NCBI GenBank assembly: GCA_020073485.1
Contig: JAIQFB010000022.1
Coordinates: 1 to 64,000, forward strand
Direction of reading: 5' to 3'
Source: Terriglobia bacterium
GTDB taxonomy: Bacteria; Acidobacteriota; Terriglobia; Acidiferrales; UBA7541
Length of the DNA stretch: 64,000 bases
Program-made: the position numbers and the translations under genes
The notes under the pieces: model-generated
The model's input: the letters and a program-made list of their open reading frames with translations, nothing else
Database searches by the model: none
Told to the model about the DNA's origin: nothing
In this document: positions 48,812-58,341 of the stretch, piece after piece
Layout: every line of letters starts with the position of its first letter
Numbering within the stretch: the stretch's first letter is position 1

Positions 48812-49057
48812 TCATATCCTTCCGTCCAGCACCGCCCGCCCTCGCGCCGTAAGGATCACCCTGGATTGGTCCATCGTGATCCCGCTTTCGATCTGGATGA
48901 GGCCGTCGGCAAGCGCGTCCTCCCACGTGGAAAGCCGCGGGCAGGTGCTGCGCCAGGAGGCCATGGCCTCGCCGTACGTCCGCGGGCGCAGGGAAACCCA
49001 GGTGAGGAATTCCAGGACCGAAAGACTCGCGGTTTGTTTTCCCGGGCCCGATTCCAT
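48812..49057 (-). CDS. Small winged-helix-like protein of unknown function
   Basis: An 81-residue frame begins at ATG 49057, 17 bases after the mrp stop, with GGAG 8 bases upstream. Its sequence (SVLEFLTWVSLRPRTYGEAM, later RVILTARGRAVLDGRI) has the feel of a small winged helix, with helices first and a beta-hairpin at the end. I cannot name a family. Position between mrp and the carbonic-anhydrase gene suggests a shared transcript. A longer frame read back to 49336 is mrp out of frame. Confidence 0.6.
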   Translation of the reverse strand: MESGPGKQTASLSVLEFLTWVSLRPRTYGEAMASWRSTCPRLSTWEDALADGLIQIESGITMDQSRVILTARGRAVLDGRI

Positions 49058-49074
49058 AGCCAGTACTCCGGACC

Positions 49075-49911
49075 TCAATCGATTTCCACCACCGGGCCGC
49101 CGGCTTTCGCAGCTTTCGCCTCCAAAACACCGGCGACGGCGCGCGCCATCGCAAAAATGCTCTTCGCTCCGGGCGCATTTTCGCCGAGCGCCGCGACCGG
49201 CTTTCCGGTATCGCCTCCGATGCGGATGCGCGGATCGATTTCGATTTCGCCGAGCAGCGGAACGCCGTAGGTGTCGGCGATGCGGCGTCCTTCGCCGTGG
49301 CCGAAGACGTCGATTTTTCCCTGGCAATGCGGGCAATTGAAGTAGCTCATGTTCTCGACGATTCCGAGGATATCGACGTTAACCTGGCGGAACATTTCCA
49401 TGGCTTTGCGGACATCGGCTAGCGCCACGACCGACGGCGTCGTGACCAGCACGGCTCCGGTCACCGGCACGATCTGAATCAACGAAAGCTGCACATCGCC
49501 CGTGCCGGGCGGAAGATCGACGATCAGATAATCCAGCTTGCCCCACACCACGCTGCGCAGGAACTGCTGCATCACGCTGTGCAGCATCGGCCCGCGCCAG
49601 ATCATGGGTTTATCACCCGGGTTGAGCAGGCCCATGGAAATCAGTTTCAGGCCCTGCGCCTCGACCGGAAGAATTTCCCGCTCGCTGAGAGCCTGCGGCT
49701 GTTCGTCCGTGCCCAGCATGATGGGCACGTTGGGGCCGTAGACGTCGGCGTCGAGCAGGCCCACGGACGCGCCCAGGTTTTTCAGAGCCAGCGCCAGGTT
49801 CACGGCGACCGTGGTTTTTCCCACGCCGCCCTTTCCGCTGGCAACGGCGACGAGATTTCTCACGCCCTCGATGGGCAATTTCGGAGGCTGGGGCATGGGG
49901 GGTGGCGGCAT
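49075..49911 (-). CDS. mrp: Mrp/NBP35 family iron-sulfur carrier ATPase
   Basis: The 278-residue P-loop protein has a deviant Walker A ASGKGGVGKTTVAVNLALAL, LLDADVYGPNVPIMLG, and the C-x-x-C cluster site NMSYFNCPHCQGKIDVFG. It assembles or transfers Fe-S clusters in the cytoplasm. It lacks the N-terminal MIP18/DUF59 domain that many bacterial Mrp proteins carry, and has a short proline-rich start instead. Confidence 0.93.
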   Translation of the reverse strand: MPPPPMPQPPKLPIEGVRNLVAVASGKGGVGKTTVAVNLALALKNLGASVGLLDADVYGPNVPIMLGTDEQPQALSEREILPVEAQGLKLISMGLLNPGDKPMIWRGPMLHSVMQQFLRSVVWGKLDYLIVDLPPGTGDVQLSLIQIVPVTGAVLVTTPSVVALADVRKAMEMFRQVNVDILGIVENMSYFNCPHCQGKIDVFGHGEGRRIADTYGVPLLGEIEIDPRIRIGGDTGKPVAALGENAPGAKSIFAMARAVAGVLEAKAAKAGGPVVEID

Positions 49912-50155
49912 AATTTTTAAAATTCTCCTGGATCAACGAAATTGGGACGGGTTCCTAATAAAGTGGCCACCCGGTTCAGCTGCGTATCCCGCAGCCATTC
50001 ATTTTGAACGAGAAAGGCGCTTCCGTCCACTGGCGATGGCCAAGGCTCTTGGACCCTACCCGATTGGCCACATGGCGGCAAGGGCTCCTTGTGGCAAGGG
50101 CCGCTCCGCGCTAGGGTAAATAAGGAGGCGTATACCCCGCCCGCGTCCTGAACTC

Positions 50156-53146
50156 ATGGATACTCCCAACACCAAGCTGGCATCGGCGCGTGCGTTCATT
50201 CGCAGCCTCAACATTCTGCTCAAGTACGCCCGTCTTTACAGCTTTGACCATGCCCGCACCGCCGAGCAGTTTGAAACCGCGTGGACGGAGTTGCATGCGG
50301 CCATCCCGGCCACCAACGAATCCGGGCTGCTGCTAAGCGCCAGCGGCTCGCAACTTCTGCTGGACGGCATGCCCGTCGAGGCGACTCCGGCCGAGCGAAG
50401 CTTCGCGCAATTGCTCTCCGCGGCGGGCCTCGCAAGCATTCAATTTACTTCGCGCGTGACCAAGCAAGACCTGGAACGCCTGGTTCGCGCCTTCCCCACG
50501 CAGAATACGAAACCTGTCGTGCTGGCCGAGCGCCTCAAGACCGCGCTCACCGGCGTGCCGGGAATACGCATCAACGAAATCCGCTTCGTTGCCGAAGACG
50601 CGTCCACGGGCGAGGCGCGCGTGGCGGGGCTTCTTACCGCGCAGACGCTCGGCGTCGATGCCGGTTCAATGAAGGACTGGCTCAGCGATCCTCAAAAACT
50701 GTTGCAGTTGATTGCCGCAGCCGATGGTTCGCGAAGAGGCCCGGGCAGCGGGCCGGGAGAGGGTGAAGGTCACGGAGAGGGCCCCGGCGGGAGCGGGAGC
50801 GTAGTGAGTGGGTCCGCCGCAGGCCACGGCGGATCAGGTTTCGGGCCAGGAACCGGGACCACGTCAGGCCCGGGTTCAGGATCCGGTCTTGGTGCTGGAC
50901 ATGGTTCAGGTTCCGCAACAGGCTCAGGTCCAGGGTTTGGGTCTGGACCAGGATCGGGACCTGGCTCCGGACCTGGATCAGGCCCGGGCTTCGGATCCGG
51001 TTCGGGCGGTGGAGCAACCCAGGGCGGCGATTCCGGCGGCAACGGCACGGGCGGCGTGGGTGGATCCGGCCGCGCAGGTAGTACGGGCAGCTCCGGGGGT
51101 TCGGGAGGTTTCGGGGGCCCGAGCGACACCGGCAGCGGATTTTCCGCATGGAGCGCCAAGGACGAAGACATCCTGGGAATTTTGAAATTGTTGACGCATC
51201 TGGGACACACCGTCGCGGGCGAAGGCGCGAGCGCGCAGCCGGGCCCCCTGCAGGAAGAGCTGACCAAGCTTCCGGCGCAGTCGCAGGAAATGCTGCGGCA
51301 GGCGCTGGCCGCTATCGCGGCGCAGGCGCCGGTGACAAATTCCAAGGACCCCATGCTGCTGCGCCTGGCCGAACATCTGGCGGTGCGCTTCGCGCTGGAG
51401 CGCTACGAGCGCGGCGAAGTGAAGGTCAACGCCGTGCGCCAGATGATCGAGCGGATGTCCCAAGAGATCGAAGGGCTGCGGAAAATTCTAGGCGCGCACG
51501 AAGAAAAGCTGGCGAGCGCCGGAATCGTCGTCGAATCCAACGCCGAATTGCTCGACCGCCAGTTCTGGTCGGCGGTGCCGGAAAAGGGAAAGCGCGCGGT
51601 GCTCACGTCGTCCGACGCGTGGTGCATTCCGGGGCGCAACGTCAAACAGTACATCGAAGAATTGATCGCCCGCGGCGACGAAAAAACGGCGCTGGCCATC
51701 CTGCAGAATTACGCCGCGTGCCTGCAGAGCCCGGAGGATGAGGCGCGGCGCCGCACGGCGATTGGTCTCGCGGATCTAGCCGAAGTTTACGCTTCGCTCG
51801 GAGGCCGCCCGCTGGCTCCGGCAATTCAGGTGGCGGGCGCACAGATGAGCATCGAGCGCGACGACAATTTGCAGGGATTGATCAGCGCCGCGTTCGTGCG
51901 CCTGGCGCAGGAAGCGGGCGCGCGGCGCGTGTTTCCCGCGATGCTGCAGGCGCTGGATTCGCTGGACGCGGTCGAGCACCAGAGGCCGGTATTCGCGCAA
52001 AACTTGCGGCCGCGGATCGGCCTGGAAAAACGCGTGCCGGAATTTCTGGAGGGCGTGCTGCGCGGAGACCGCGCCATCGAAGGCCTGGAAGTGCTGCTGC
52101 AGCGAGTGCCGCGGAGCACGGCGGAAAATCTGGTCCTGCGATTTAACCGCACCGGGAACCGCGAGGAGATGCAGCGCCTGGCGGACCTGGCGCGCGCGGT
52201 GGGAAATGACGTCGCGGCATCCCTGCGGGACACCCTGCGCACCGGCTCGGCCAGTGAAGCGGCGGAAACCGCGGGCCTGCTCAGCCGCCTGGATCCCTCG
52301 GCGATCGAACGGTGGGTACCGGAGCGCCTGGCGGAATGGCCGCGGCATGCGCAGGACCGCATGGTCCGGCTGCTGGCCATGAGCGGCGCGCCGGAGCGCG
52401 GAAACCTCTTGTGCGGTTTTCTCCACCTTCTCGATCCCGTTCTGCTGTCGCTGGCCGTCGACGAAATCGGACTGAGCGGAGAGGCAAGCTGCGTTCCCAC
52501 GCTACTGCGCCTGGCCGAAGGAGACACGGGCCGCACCACCGGACAATTCATCCGCCTGAAAGCCATCGAAAACCTTGGGAGATTGAAGGCCGGGGAGTCC
52601 GCGGAACTGCTGAAAACCATTGCCGAAGGGCGCCATATGTTTCACTGGACTTATCCGGTCGAGTTGCGCCTAGCGGCCGTACAGGCCCTGACGAAAATCG
52701 ACTCTAATTGGGCCATGGAATTTCTTCCCCGCTGCGGATTCACGCCGCCCGAACTCTCCCTGGCGCCTCTCGATCCCTCGCCGAACGCCAAGTATTTTCG
52801 CCGGCGAAGGTATCCGCGCATCCGGCTGTCTCAGCCCATCGCGGCCATCGCCACCGCCGGGCAGGATTCCTACCGCCTGGAAATCCGGGGACTGAGCCTG
52901 AGCGGGGGCATCGCCGTGGGCGAAAAGCATCTGCAGCCGGGGACTCTGGTCTCCATGAAAATTGGATCACACCTCCGGCCCATCCGCGCGCAAGTGCTGA
53001 TGCGCGACGCCCGCGCCCAGGGACTTGGATTTGAATTCGCGGACATGGAATTGGATGAACGCTCCCGCCTGCGCAAACTCCTGCTGGAAAATCGCTCTTC
53101 GGCCATTTCCAGCGACCAGGAAGCTCCCGTTCCTGCGTCTGTGTAA
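50156..53146 (+). CDS. Large PilZ protein with Gly/Ser/Pro-rich linker and helical repeats
   Basis: The 996-residue protein has four parts. Residues about 1-190 form a helical/beta domain of unknown family. Residues about 195-330 are a low-complexity Gly-Ser-Pro tract with repeated GSGPG-like units. Residues about 340-870 are helix-rich with HEAT-like pairs. Residues about 880-975 are a PilZ domain (RRRRYPRIRLSQP, then GLSLSGGIAVG). The PilZ end suggests c-di-GMP control of a scaffold protein. In the linker many codons are GGT/GGA/TCA/CCA, unlike the GC-ending codons elsewhere. No signal peptide is seen. It sits between mrp and secA with no obvious partner. Confidence 0.75.
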   Translation: MDTPNTKLASARAFIRSLNILLKYARLYSFDHARTAEQFETAWTELHAAIPATNESGLLLSASGSQLLLDGMPVEATPAERSFAQLLSAAGLASIQFTSRVTKQDLERLVRAFPTQNTKPVVLAERLKTALTGVPGIRINEIRFVAEDASTGEARVAGLLTAQTLGVDAGSMKDWLSDPQKLLQLIAAADGSRRGPGSGPGEGEGHGEGPGGSGSVVSGSAAGHGGSGFGPGTGTTSGPGSGSGLGAGHGSGSATGSGPGFGSGPGSGPGSGPGSGPGFGSGSGGGATQGGDSGGNGTGGVGGSGRAGSTGSSGGSGGFGGPSDTGSGFSAWSAKDEDILGILKLLTHLGHTVAGEGASAQPGPLQEELTKLPAQSQEMLRQALAAIAAQAPVTNSKDPMLLRLAEHLAVRFALERYERGEVKVNAVRQMIERMSQEIEGLRKILGAHEEKLASAGIVVESNAELLDRQFWSAVPEKGKRAVLTSSDAWCIPGRNVKQYIEELIARGDEKTALAILQNYAACLQSPEDEARRRTAIGLADLAEVYASLGGRPLAPAIQVAGAQMSIERDDNLQGLISAAFVRLAQEAGARRVFPAMLQALDSLDAVEHQRPVFAQNLRPRIGLEKRVPEFLEGVLRGDRAIEGLEVLLQRVPRSTAENLVLRFNRTGNREEMQRLADLARAVGNDVAASLRDTLRTGSASEAAETAGLLSRLDPSAIERWVPERLAEWPRHAQDRMVRLLAMSGAPERGNLLCGFLHLLDPVLLSLAVDEIGLSGEASCVPTLLRLAEGDTGRTTGQFIRLKAIENLGRLKAGESAELLKTIAEGRHMFHWTYPVELRLAAVQALTKIDSNWAMEFLPRCGFTPPELSLAPLDPSPNAKYFRRRRYPRIRLSQPIAAIATAGQDSYRLEIRGLSLSGGIAVGEKHLQPGTLVSMKIGSHLRPIRAQVLMRDARAQGLGFEFADMELDERSRLRKLLLENRSSAISSDQEAPVPASV
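50740..51140 (+). repeat. Low-complexity Gly/Ser/Pro-coding repeat tract
   Basis: The DNA encodes an irregular tandem of GSG and GPG units inside the 996-residue protein. Third-position choice differs from the surroundings, consistent with repeat expansion. On the opposite strand it opens a proline-rich frame that is not a gene. Confidence 0.7.
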
Positions 53147-53206
53147 TTCCCCTTCATCCACAAATAGATCGGCGTAATTTCATCCGAATACCTGGAAAGG
53201 GCACCT

Positions 53207-53292
53207 GTGGCGCAGGCTTCAGCCTGTGGGGGTTAGTTCGAGTGCGATCGAGCTTGCTGCAACCAAACCCCGCAGGCTGAAGCCCGCGCCAC
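53207..53292. repeat. Inverted repeat upstream of secA
   Basis: GTGGCGCAGGCTTCAGCCTG (from 53207) is mirrored by CAGGCTGAAGCCCGCGCCAC (ending 53292) with a loop of about 45 bases. It is an interspersed-palindrome type repeat. It lies just before the secA promoter. Confidence 0.65.
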
Positions 53293-53296
53293 TGCT

Positions 53297-53326
53297 TTGC
53301 ACGGCGATTGCCGGACAGGGTACAAT
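53297..53326 (+). promoter_or_regulatory. Sigma-70-like promoter for secA
   Basis: TTGCAC (53297-53302) and TACAAT (53321-53326) are 18 bases apart. The predicted leader is about 120 bases. Confidence 0.5.
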
Positions 53327-53452
53327 GATTTTTCGAGCGTGCGCGTGGCGAATCCACCCGCGGTCGCGGGATTGGTTCTCTCGCGCAGGGCCGCCCAGCC
53401 CGCCATTTCAACGAAACAGGAAACGTACTCCGAAGACCACTGAAGGATCGTG

Positions 53453-56305
53453 ATGCGAGTCGATACCATGATCGACCGGGTTGTTTCCCGGTTCATCGGC
53501 ACCAAGCACGAGCGCGACCTCAAGGTGATTCAGCCGCTGGTGAACGCCGTCAACGCGCTGGCACCCGAGTTCGAGAAGCTCAGCGACGAACAGCTTCTGG
53601 AGAAGACGCAGCAGCTGCGCGCGCAGGTTAAGGAGCGCCTCGCCGATCTTCCCCTGGACGATTCCGAGTACAAGGCAAAGTTTAAAGAAGCGCTCGCACC
53701 CTCCCTGGTGCCCGCCTTTGCCCTGGTTCGCGAAGCGGGCCGCCGGAAACTCGGCATGCGCCATTTCGACGTGCAATTGATCGGCGGCATCGTGCTGCAC
53801 GAAGGCAAAATCGCCGAAATGAAAACCGGAGAAGGCAAAACGCTGGTGGCCACGCTTCCCGCGGTTCTGAACGCGCTCGCGGGGCGCGGCGTTCATATCG
53901 TCACGGTGAACGATTACCTGGCGCGGCGCGACGCCGAATGGATGAGCCCGATTTACCGCGCGCTGGGCCTCTCGGTCGGCGTGATTGTGCATGACCTGAG
54001 CGACGTCGAACGCCGCGCCGCCTATGGCGCCGACATTACCTACGGCACGAACAACGAATTCGGATTCGATTACCTGCGCGACAACATGAAATACGACCTT
54101 GCCGAATGCGTGCAGCGCGGCCACCACTTCGCCATCGTCGACGAAGTCGACTCCATCCTCATCGACGAAGCCCGCACGCCGCTGATTATTTCCGGCCCGT
54201 CCGAGGAATCCACCGACAAGTATTACCGCATCGACAAAATCATCCCGAAACTCATCCAGGACATCGACTACATCGTCGAGGAAAAACACCGCACCGCGAC
54301 CCTCACCGAAGAGGGCGTGAGCAAGTGCGAAAAACTTCTGGGCTTCCACAACATGTACGACCCGCAGAACATGGAGACCATTCATCACGTCTACCAGGCG
54401 CTGCGCGCCCATTCGCTGTATAAGCGCGACGTCGAATACGTCGTCAAAAACGGCGAAGTCATCATCATCGACGAATTCACCGGCCGCGAAATGCCGGGGC
54501 GCCGCTGGTCGGACGGCCTGCACCAGGCCGTGGAAGCCAAGGAAGGCGTGAAGATCGAGCGCGAAACGCAAACTTTCGCCACGGTCACCTTCCAGAATTA
54601 TTTCCGCATGTACAAGAAGCTTGCGGGCATGACCGGGACGGCGGAAACCGAAGCCACCGAATTCAACAAGATTTACAAGCTCGACGTTTCCATGATTCCC
54701 ACCAACCGCCAGCTGCGGCGCGAGGAATTTTCCGACGTAGTCTATCGCACGGCCGCCGAAAAATACGAAGCGGTGATCAACGGCATCCTGCAGGAAGACA
54801 ACAGCTACGCGCACGGCCTCCGGCAAATCCACGAATCCGGGCAGCCGGTGCTGGTGGGCACCATTTCCATCGAAAAGTCGGAGCACCTGGCGAACCTGCT
54901 GAAGAAGGCGGGCATCCCGCACCAGGTGTTGAACGCCAAGCAGCACGAGCGCGAAGCCAAGGTCATCGCGCAAGCCGGGCGCAAGGGCGCGGTCACGGTT
55001 TCCACCAACATGGCCGGCCGCGGTACCGACATTCTGCTGGGCGGAAATCCCGAGGCCATGACGCGCGAGTATTGCCTGCACGAGAAACTCGCGATTCCCT
55101 ATATCGCCGCTCCGGCCGTGATCGGCGCCGGCCCCGCGGATGCGGCTCCGGCCACAAACATGGTGCTGTTCCAGCAAGAAGGAAAGATTTATCAGGTTCC
55201 CGCGGACCAGTGGAAGCCGATCTACGACGAGTTTGCCGCGCAATGCCGCGCGGAGCACGACGAAGTCATCGCCCTGGGCGGGCTGCACATCCTGGGCACC
55301 GAACGCCACGAGTCACGGCGCATCGACAACCAGTTGCGCGGACGCGCCGGGCGCCAGGGCGACCCGGGCTCCTCGCGCTTTTTTCTCTCGCTTGAGGACG
55401 ACCTGCTGCGCGTCTTCGGCGGCGAGCGCGTCAAGGCGCTGATGTACCGCCTGGGAATGACCGAGGGCATCCCCATCGAGTCCAAGCTGATTTCCCGGCG
55501 CATCGAGAACGCGCAAATGGCCGTCGAGGCGCAGAACTTCGAGGCGCGCAAACACCTGCTCGAGTACGACGACGTGATGAACAAGCAGCGCGAAACGATT
55601 TATTCGATTCGCCGCTCCGCCCTGGAAGGCAAGGAACAGAAAGATTACGCGCTGGGCATCGCCAAGGATATTGCCCTGGAACTGGTGGAGACCTTCTGCC
55701 CCCAGAATGAGCATCCGGAAAAGTGGAATGTCACGCAGTTTGCCGCCGAAGTGCAGGGCCAGTACGGCCTGGACATAAAAGCCGCTGGAATCGATCCCGC
55801 CGGCATGAACCACACGGAACTTGCGGACGTGCTGGTCGAGCGCGTCAATCAGCGCTACGAGGAAAAGGAAAAACTGTTCGGCGAGCAGATGATGAGGTGG
55901 CTCGAGCGCCGCATCATCCTGGACATCGTCGACACGCAGTGGAAAGACCACCTGCTGACCCTCGACCATTTAAAGGAAGGCATCGGCCTGCGCGGCTACG
56001 GTCAGAAGGATCCGCTGGTCGAGTTCAAGAAGGAAGCGTTCATCCTGTTTGAAGACATGATGGGGCGCATCGACACGGAAACCGTGCGCTACCTGTTCCT
56101 GGTGCAGCCCGCCAAACCCGAGGACGAAGCCCGCGAAATCGAGCGCCGCCAGCGCCGCCAGCAGCAGGAGATGCAATTCCAGGCCGGCGCCGCGCAGGCC
56201 GCCGAGCCCAAGCCGGTTCGCACCGGCGCTAAAGTTGGGCGCAACGATCCCTGCCCCTGCGGCAGCGGAAAGAAATACAAGAAATGCCACGGCGCCGCGG
56301 CCTGA
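53453..56305 (+). CDS. secA: Preprotein translocase ATPase SecA
   Basis: The 950-residue motor drives export through SecYEG. It has the DEAD-like NBD1 with Walker [16 protein letters not shown] and Walker [21 protein letters not shown]. The preprotein cross-linking domain, NBD2 ([15 protein letters not shown]) and the helical scaffold follow. The protein ends with a SEC-C zinc motif ([14 protein letters not shown]). ATG 53453 has GAAGG six bases upstream and is preferred to the GTG at 53450 or the Met at 53468. Confidence 0.96.
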   Translation: MRVDTMIDRVVSRFIGTKHERDLKVIQPLVNAVNALAPEFEKLSDEQLLEKTQQLRAQVKERLADLPLDDSEYKAKFKEALAPSLVPAFALVREAGRRKLGMRHFDVQLIGGIVLHEGKIAEMKTGEGKTLVATLPAVLNALAGRGVHIVTVNDYLARRDAEWMSPIYRALGLSVGVIVHDLSDVERRAAYGADITYGTNNEFGFDYLRDNMKYDLAECVQRGHHFAIVDEVDSILIDEARTPLIISGPSEESTDKYYRIDKIIPKLIQDIDYIVEEKHRTATLTEEGVSKCEKLLGFHNMYDPQNMETIHHVYQALRAHSLYKRDVEYVVKNGEVIIIDEFTGREMPGRRWSDGLHQAVEAKEGVKIERETQTFATVTFQNYFRMYKKLAGMTGTAETEATEFNKIYKLDVSMIPTNRQLRREEFSDVVYRTAAEKYEAVINGILQEDNSYAHGLRQIHESGQPVLVGTISIEKSEHLANLLKKAGIPHQVLNAKQHEREAKVIAQAGRKGAVTVSTNMAGRGTDILLGGNPEAMTREYCLHEKLAIPYIAAPAVIGAGPADAAPATNMVLFQQEGKIYQVPADQWKPIYDEFAAQCRAEHDEVIALGGLHILGTERHESRRIDNQLRGRAGRQGDPGSSRFFLSLEDDLLRVFGGERVKALMYRLGMTEGIPIESKLISRRIENAQMAVEAQNFEARKHLLEYDDVMNKQRETIYSIRRSALEGKEQKDYALGIAKDIALELVETFCPQNEHPEKWNVTQFAAEVQGQYGLDIKAAGIDPAGMNHTELADVLVERVNQRYEEKEKLFGEQMMRWLERRIILDIVDTQWKDHLLTLDHLKEGIGLRGYGQKDPLVEFKKEAFILFEDMMGRIDTETVRYLFLVQPAKPEDEAREIERRQRRQQQEMQFQAGAAQAAEPKPVRTGAKVGRNDPCPCGSGKKYKKCHGAAA

Positions 56306-56361
56306 TTCTAATTTCTCAGGACAATTTATGATTGGGGAGCGGGGATAGCGGCTGCTCTCTT

Positions 56362-56390
56362 TGTAGCGTCGGCGAGACGCCGGCGCTACA
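56362..56390. repeat. REP-like hairpin after secA
   Basis: TGTAGCGTCGGCG (56362-56374) pairs with CGCCGGCGCTACA (56378-56390), a 13-bp stem with one G-U pair and an AGA loop. It resembles TGTAGCG-type palindromes dispersed in many genomes. Confidence 0.65.
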
Positions 56391-56436
56391 AAACAAAAAA
56401 GCCGGCAGCCGGCGAAATCGTTCGCCAGAAGCCGGC
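56391..56436 (-). terminator. Intrinsic terminator of the outer-membrane protein gene
   Basis: Read on the minus strand, GCCGGC-TTCT-GGCGAA-CGAT-TTCGCC-GGCT-GCCGGC forms a long stem followed directly by TTTTTTGTTT. It lies 26 bases after the stop at 56462. Confidence 0.7.
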
Positions 56437-56461
56437 CCACAGGTTCGATTCATTGCGTCCG

Positions 56462-57061
56462 TTAGAAATTAAAAATGAGCCCGGTTCCGACGGAATAGCT
56501 CTTTTCAATCACGTTTTGCATGTGCGTGCCAATAAAATCGGCCTGGATGCGCCAGGAGGCTCGCCCGCCAAATTTATAATCGACTCCGCCCCCGCCCATG
56601 AACCCGACGCCGGAGTTGCTTCCCAGTACGGGCGTCTGCGTAAACCGGAAGTGCTGCCAGCCTGAAACCACATGGGCCCAGGGCTCAAACCGGCTGCCAT
56701 TGGTGAACGCAATGTGCGGTCCACCGCCTACAAAAAACGACTTCGCGGTCAAACTGGGCGCCGTTCCATCGGTTCCGTAGCCAAAACTGCCCACACCCTC
56801 GACGCCGAACCAGTTGTTGACGTACCGGGTGACTCCGACATTATAGCCAAGCGTATGAAATTGCTGGCCCAAAACGCCAAAATGCTGGTATTGAAATCCG
56901 ATGGCCAACTGCCATGGTGACCGGTCCTCCGGGAGCAAGGAAGCGGGAGAGGCTGGCTCGCTTGCGGGGCTGACGGCCTCGAACGACGCTGTGACTTCTT
57001 GCGCGGCTGCAGGCAGCGACAGGCACAAAAACGCCCCGCACAGAATGAATAACTTACGCAT
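56462..57061 (-). CDS. Outer-membrane beta-barrel protein
   Basis: The 199-residue protein has a signal peptide (MRKLFILCGAFLCLSLPAAA) and amphipathic beta strands rich in Gly and aromatics (NNWFGVEGVGSFGYGTDG, SYSVGTGLIFNF), ending in Phe. This is the usual signature of small OmpA/OmpW-like barrels. Function is unknown. ATG 57061 has GAGGAGG nine bases upstream. Confidence 0.8.
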   Translation of the reverse strand: MRKLFILCGAFLCLSLPAAAQEVTASFEAVSPASEPASPASLLPEDRSPWQLAIGFQYQHFGVLGQQFHTLGYNVGVTRYVNNWFGVEGVGSFGYGTDGTAPSLTAKSFFVGGGPHIAFTNGSRFEPWAHVVSGWQHFRFTQTPVLGSNSGVGFMGGGGVDYKFGGRASWRIQADFIGTHMQNVIEKSYSVGTGLIFNF

Positions 57062-57402
57062 CTGGATGAACCTCCTCACATCCCAAAATACAATCGTGCT
57101 TCGCCATTGATAATCGCTTTATAAGTTTCTGCTGTCTATCTCAATCCAGGGGCGAGTTTTCCGGCAAGTCAATAGCGACATTTTGCGGCAATCTTCAGCC
57201 CCCAGGGGCTTTCCCGAGTCCGGAACTGCCTCGCCGTTTACCCACACCGGGTAGATTCTACCCTCAATTTTACAACGCCACATTTCCTCTCTCTCGACGG
57301 GAATTGCAAATCATAAGAAAAAATGGATGTTATCCCCTTACTGGATGGAGCCGGGCGTGCTCCCACATTAGCTCGAAGCTGTTAGGTAGCGAGGTGTTGC
57401 GC
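57062..57402. other. 341-bp divergent region
   Basis: It separates the outer-membrane gene from the zinc-finger-like gene and should hold both promoters. It contains the palindrome at 57249-57263. No gene is seen. Confidence 0.45.
57249..57263. promoter_or_regulatory. Palindromic operator candidate GGGTAGA-T-TCTACCC
   Basis: A perfect 7-bp inverted repeat around one base sits in the middle of the divergent promoter region, about 190 bases from one start and 140 from the other. The binding protein is unknown. Confidence 0.35.
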
Positions 57403-57738
57403 ATGAAAACTCTCATCCGGACTTGCGGCTTTCCAGATTGCAGGGTCGAGGTTCCCGAAGGGTTTGGCGACGGAAGTCTTTGTCTGCAGCACTGTGTGGC
57501 GGAAGCTACGCTCCGATTGGAATCGGCCAAGAACAAGTTCAGCAGCGGGCTGGGCGTCGATGGTGAATCGATGGACTGGCTGCTCGCCCAGGTGGATTTC
57601 GTGGTGGAAACCATCGGCAATGAGAACCTGATCCTCGACGATTTCCAGCGATCCGAACTCCTGGAATTGCTCCTGGGCATTGCGAATTTGAACGAATGCA
57701 TTCACCACTCCAGCGCAACCGTCCGCAAGCGGGTGTAG
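57403..57738 (+). CDS. Small putative zinc-finger protein of unknown function
   Basis: The 111-residue protein begins with a possible zinc site (CGFPDC near residue 8, then CLQHC near 26) and continues as alpha-helical sequence (ESMDWLLAQVDFVVETIG, RSELLELLLGIANLNECI). I do not recognise a family. ATG 57403 is chosen because GAGGT lies 7-8 bases upstream. It precedes an RsbW-like gene by 66 bases, so it may belong to that signalling group. Confidence 0.55.
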   Translation: MKTLIRTCGFPDCRVEVPEGFGDGSLCLQHCVAEATLRLESAKNKFSSGLGVDGESMDWLLAQVDFVVETIGNENLILDDFQRSELLELLLGIANLNECIHHSSATVRKRV

Positions 57739-57804
57739 CGGGGTATCCAGCCGGAACCCTCCCCTTTGCCCGGACTTGTGCGGGCTTCCTCGCAGGTTCA
57801 AACT

Positions 57805-58323
57805 ATGGATGTGGAGGAAAGGTTGATTCCGCCTTGCGCCAGCCCTGCGGCGCGATTCTCCTCCCAGAAGACGCAAATGGCAAAAGACTTGAATCCCAGT
57901 GGCAGCGAAAGCGGGCACCAGGATCCCACGCGGTTTGAAGTGGTGCTGCCGGCGGAGGTCAATGCGATTTCCCCCGTGGTGAGCTGGGTGATGCGGCTGG
58001 TCGGCGAACTGGAGTATGCCGCAGGCAAGGAATTTGAAATCGAACTGGCTTTGCGCGAGGCCCTGGCCAACGCCATTGTGCACGGATGCAAGGGCGACCC
58101 TGCCCAGAAAATTGTGTGCACCGTGACTGCCGACAAAAATCGCGGAATTCTGATCGTGGTGCGTGACCCGGGCCCCGGCTTCGATGCCGCTTCTCTTCCG
58201 TCTCCCACCGAAGGCCAGAATTTGCATGCCGACCATGGCCGCGGCATCTACCTGATCAACAAGCTCATGGACGAAGTGAAATACGAACGCAACGGCAGTG
58301 AAATTCATATGCGCAAATATTGA
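57805..58323 (+). CDS. RsbW-like anti-sigma factor/serine kinase
   Basis: The 172-residue protein has the RsbW/SpoIIAB ATPase fold: ELALREALANAIVHGCKGDP (N box), RDPGPGFD (G1), HGRGIYLINKLMDEV (G2). Such proteins bind a sigma factor or phosphorylate an anti-sigma-antagonist. No partner sigma or STAS gene is adjacent. The start is unclear: ATG 57805 is used; ATG 57877 would remove 24 residues that look disordered. Confidence 0.85.
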   Translation: MDVEERLIPPCASPAARFSSQKTQMAKDLNPSGSESGHQDPTRFEVVLPAEVNAISPVVSWVMRLVGELEYAAGKEFEIELALREALANAIVHGCKGDPAQKIVCTVTADKNRGILIVVRDPGPGFDAASLPSPTEGQNLHADHGRGIYLINKLMDEVKYERNGSEIHMRKY

Positions 58324-58341
58324 TCTTATCGGTTGACGACC

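Noticed and set aside
50770-51354. Proline/aspartate-rich minus-strand frame (PGPDPGPEPG-like)
   Set aside because: It is the complement of the Gly/Ser/Pro-coding tract in the PilZ protein, not a collagen-like gene.
53408-55309. Long minus-strand frame opposite secA
   Set aside because: Shadow of secA; no family motif or ribosome-binding site.
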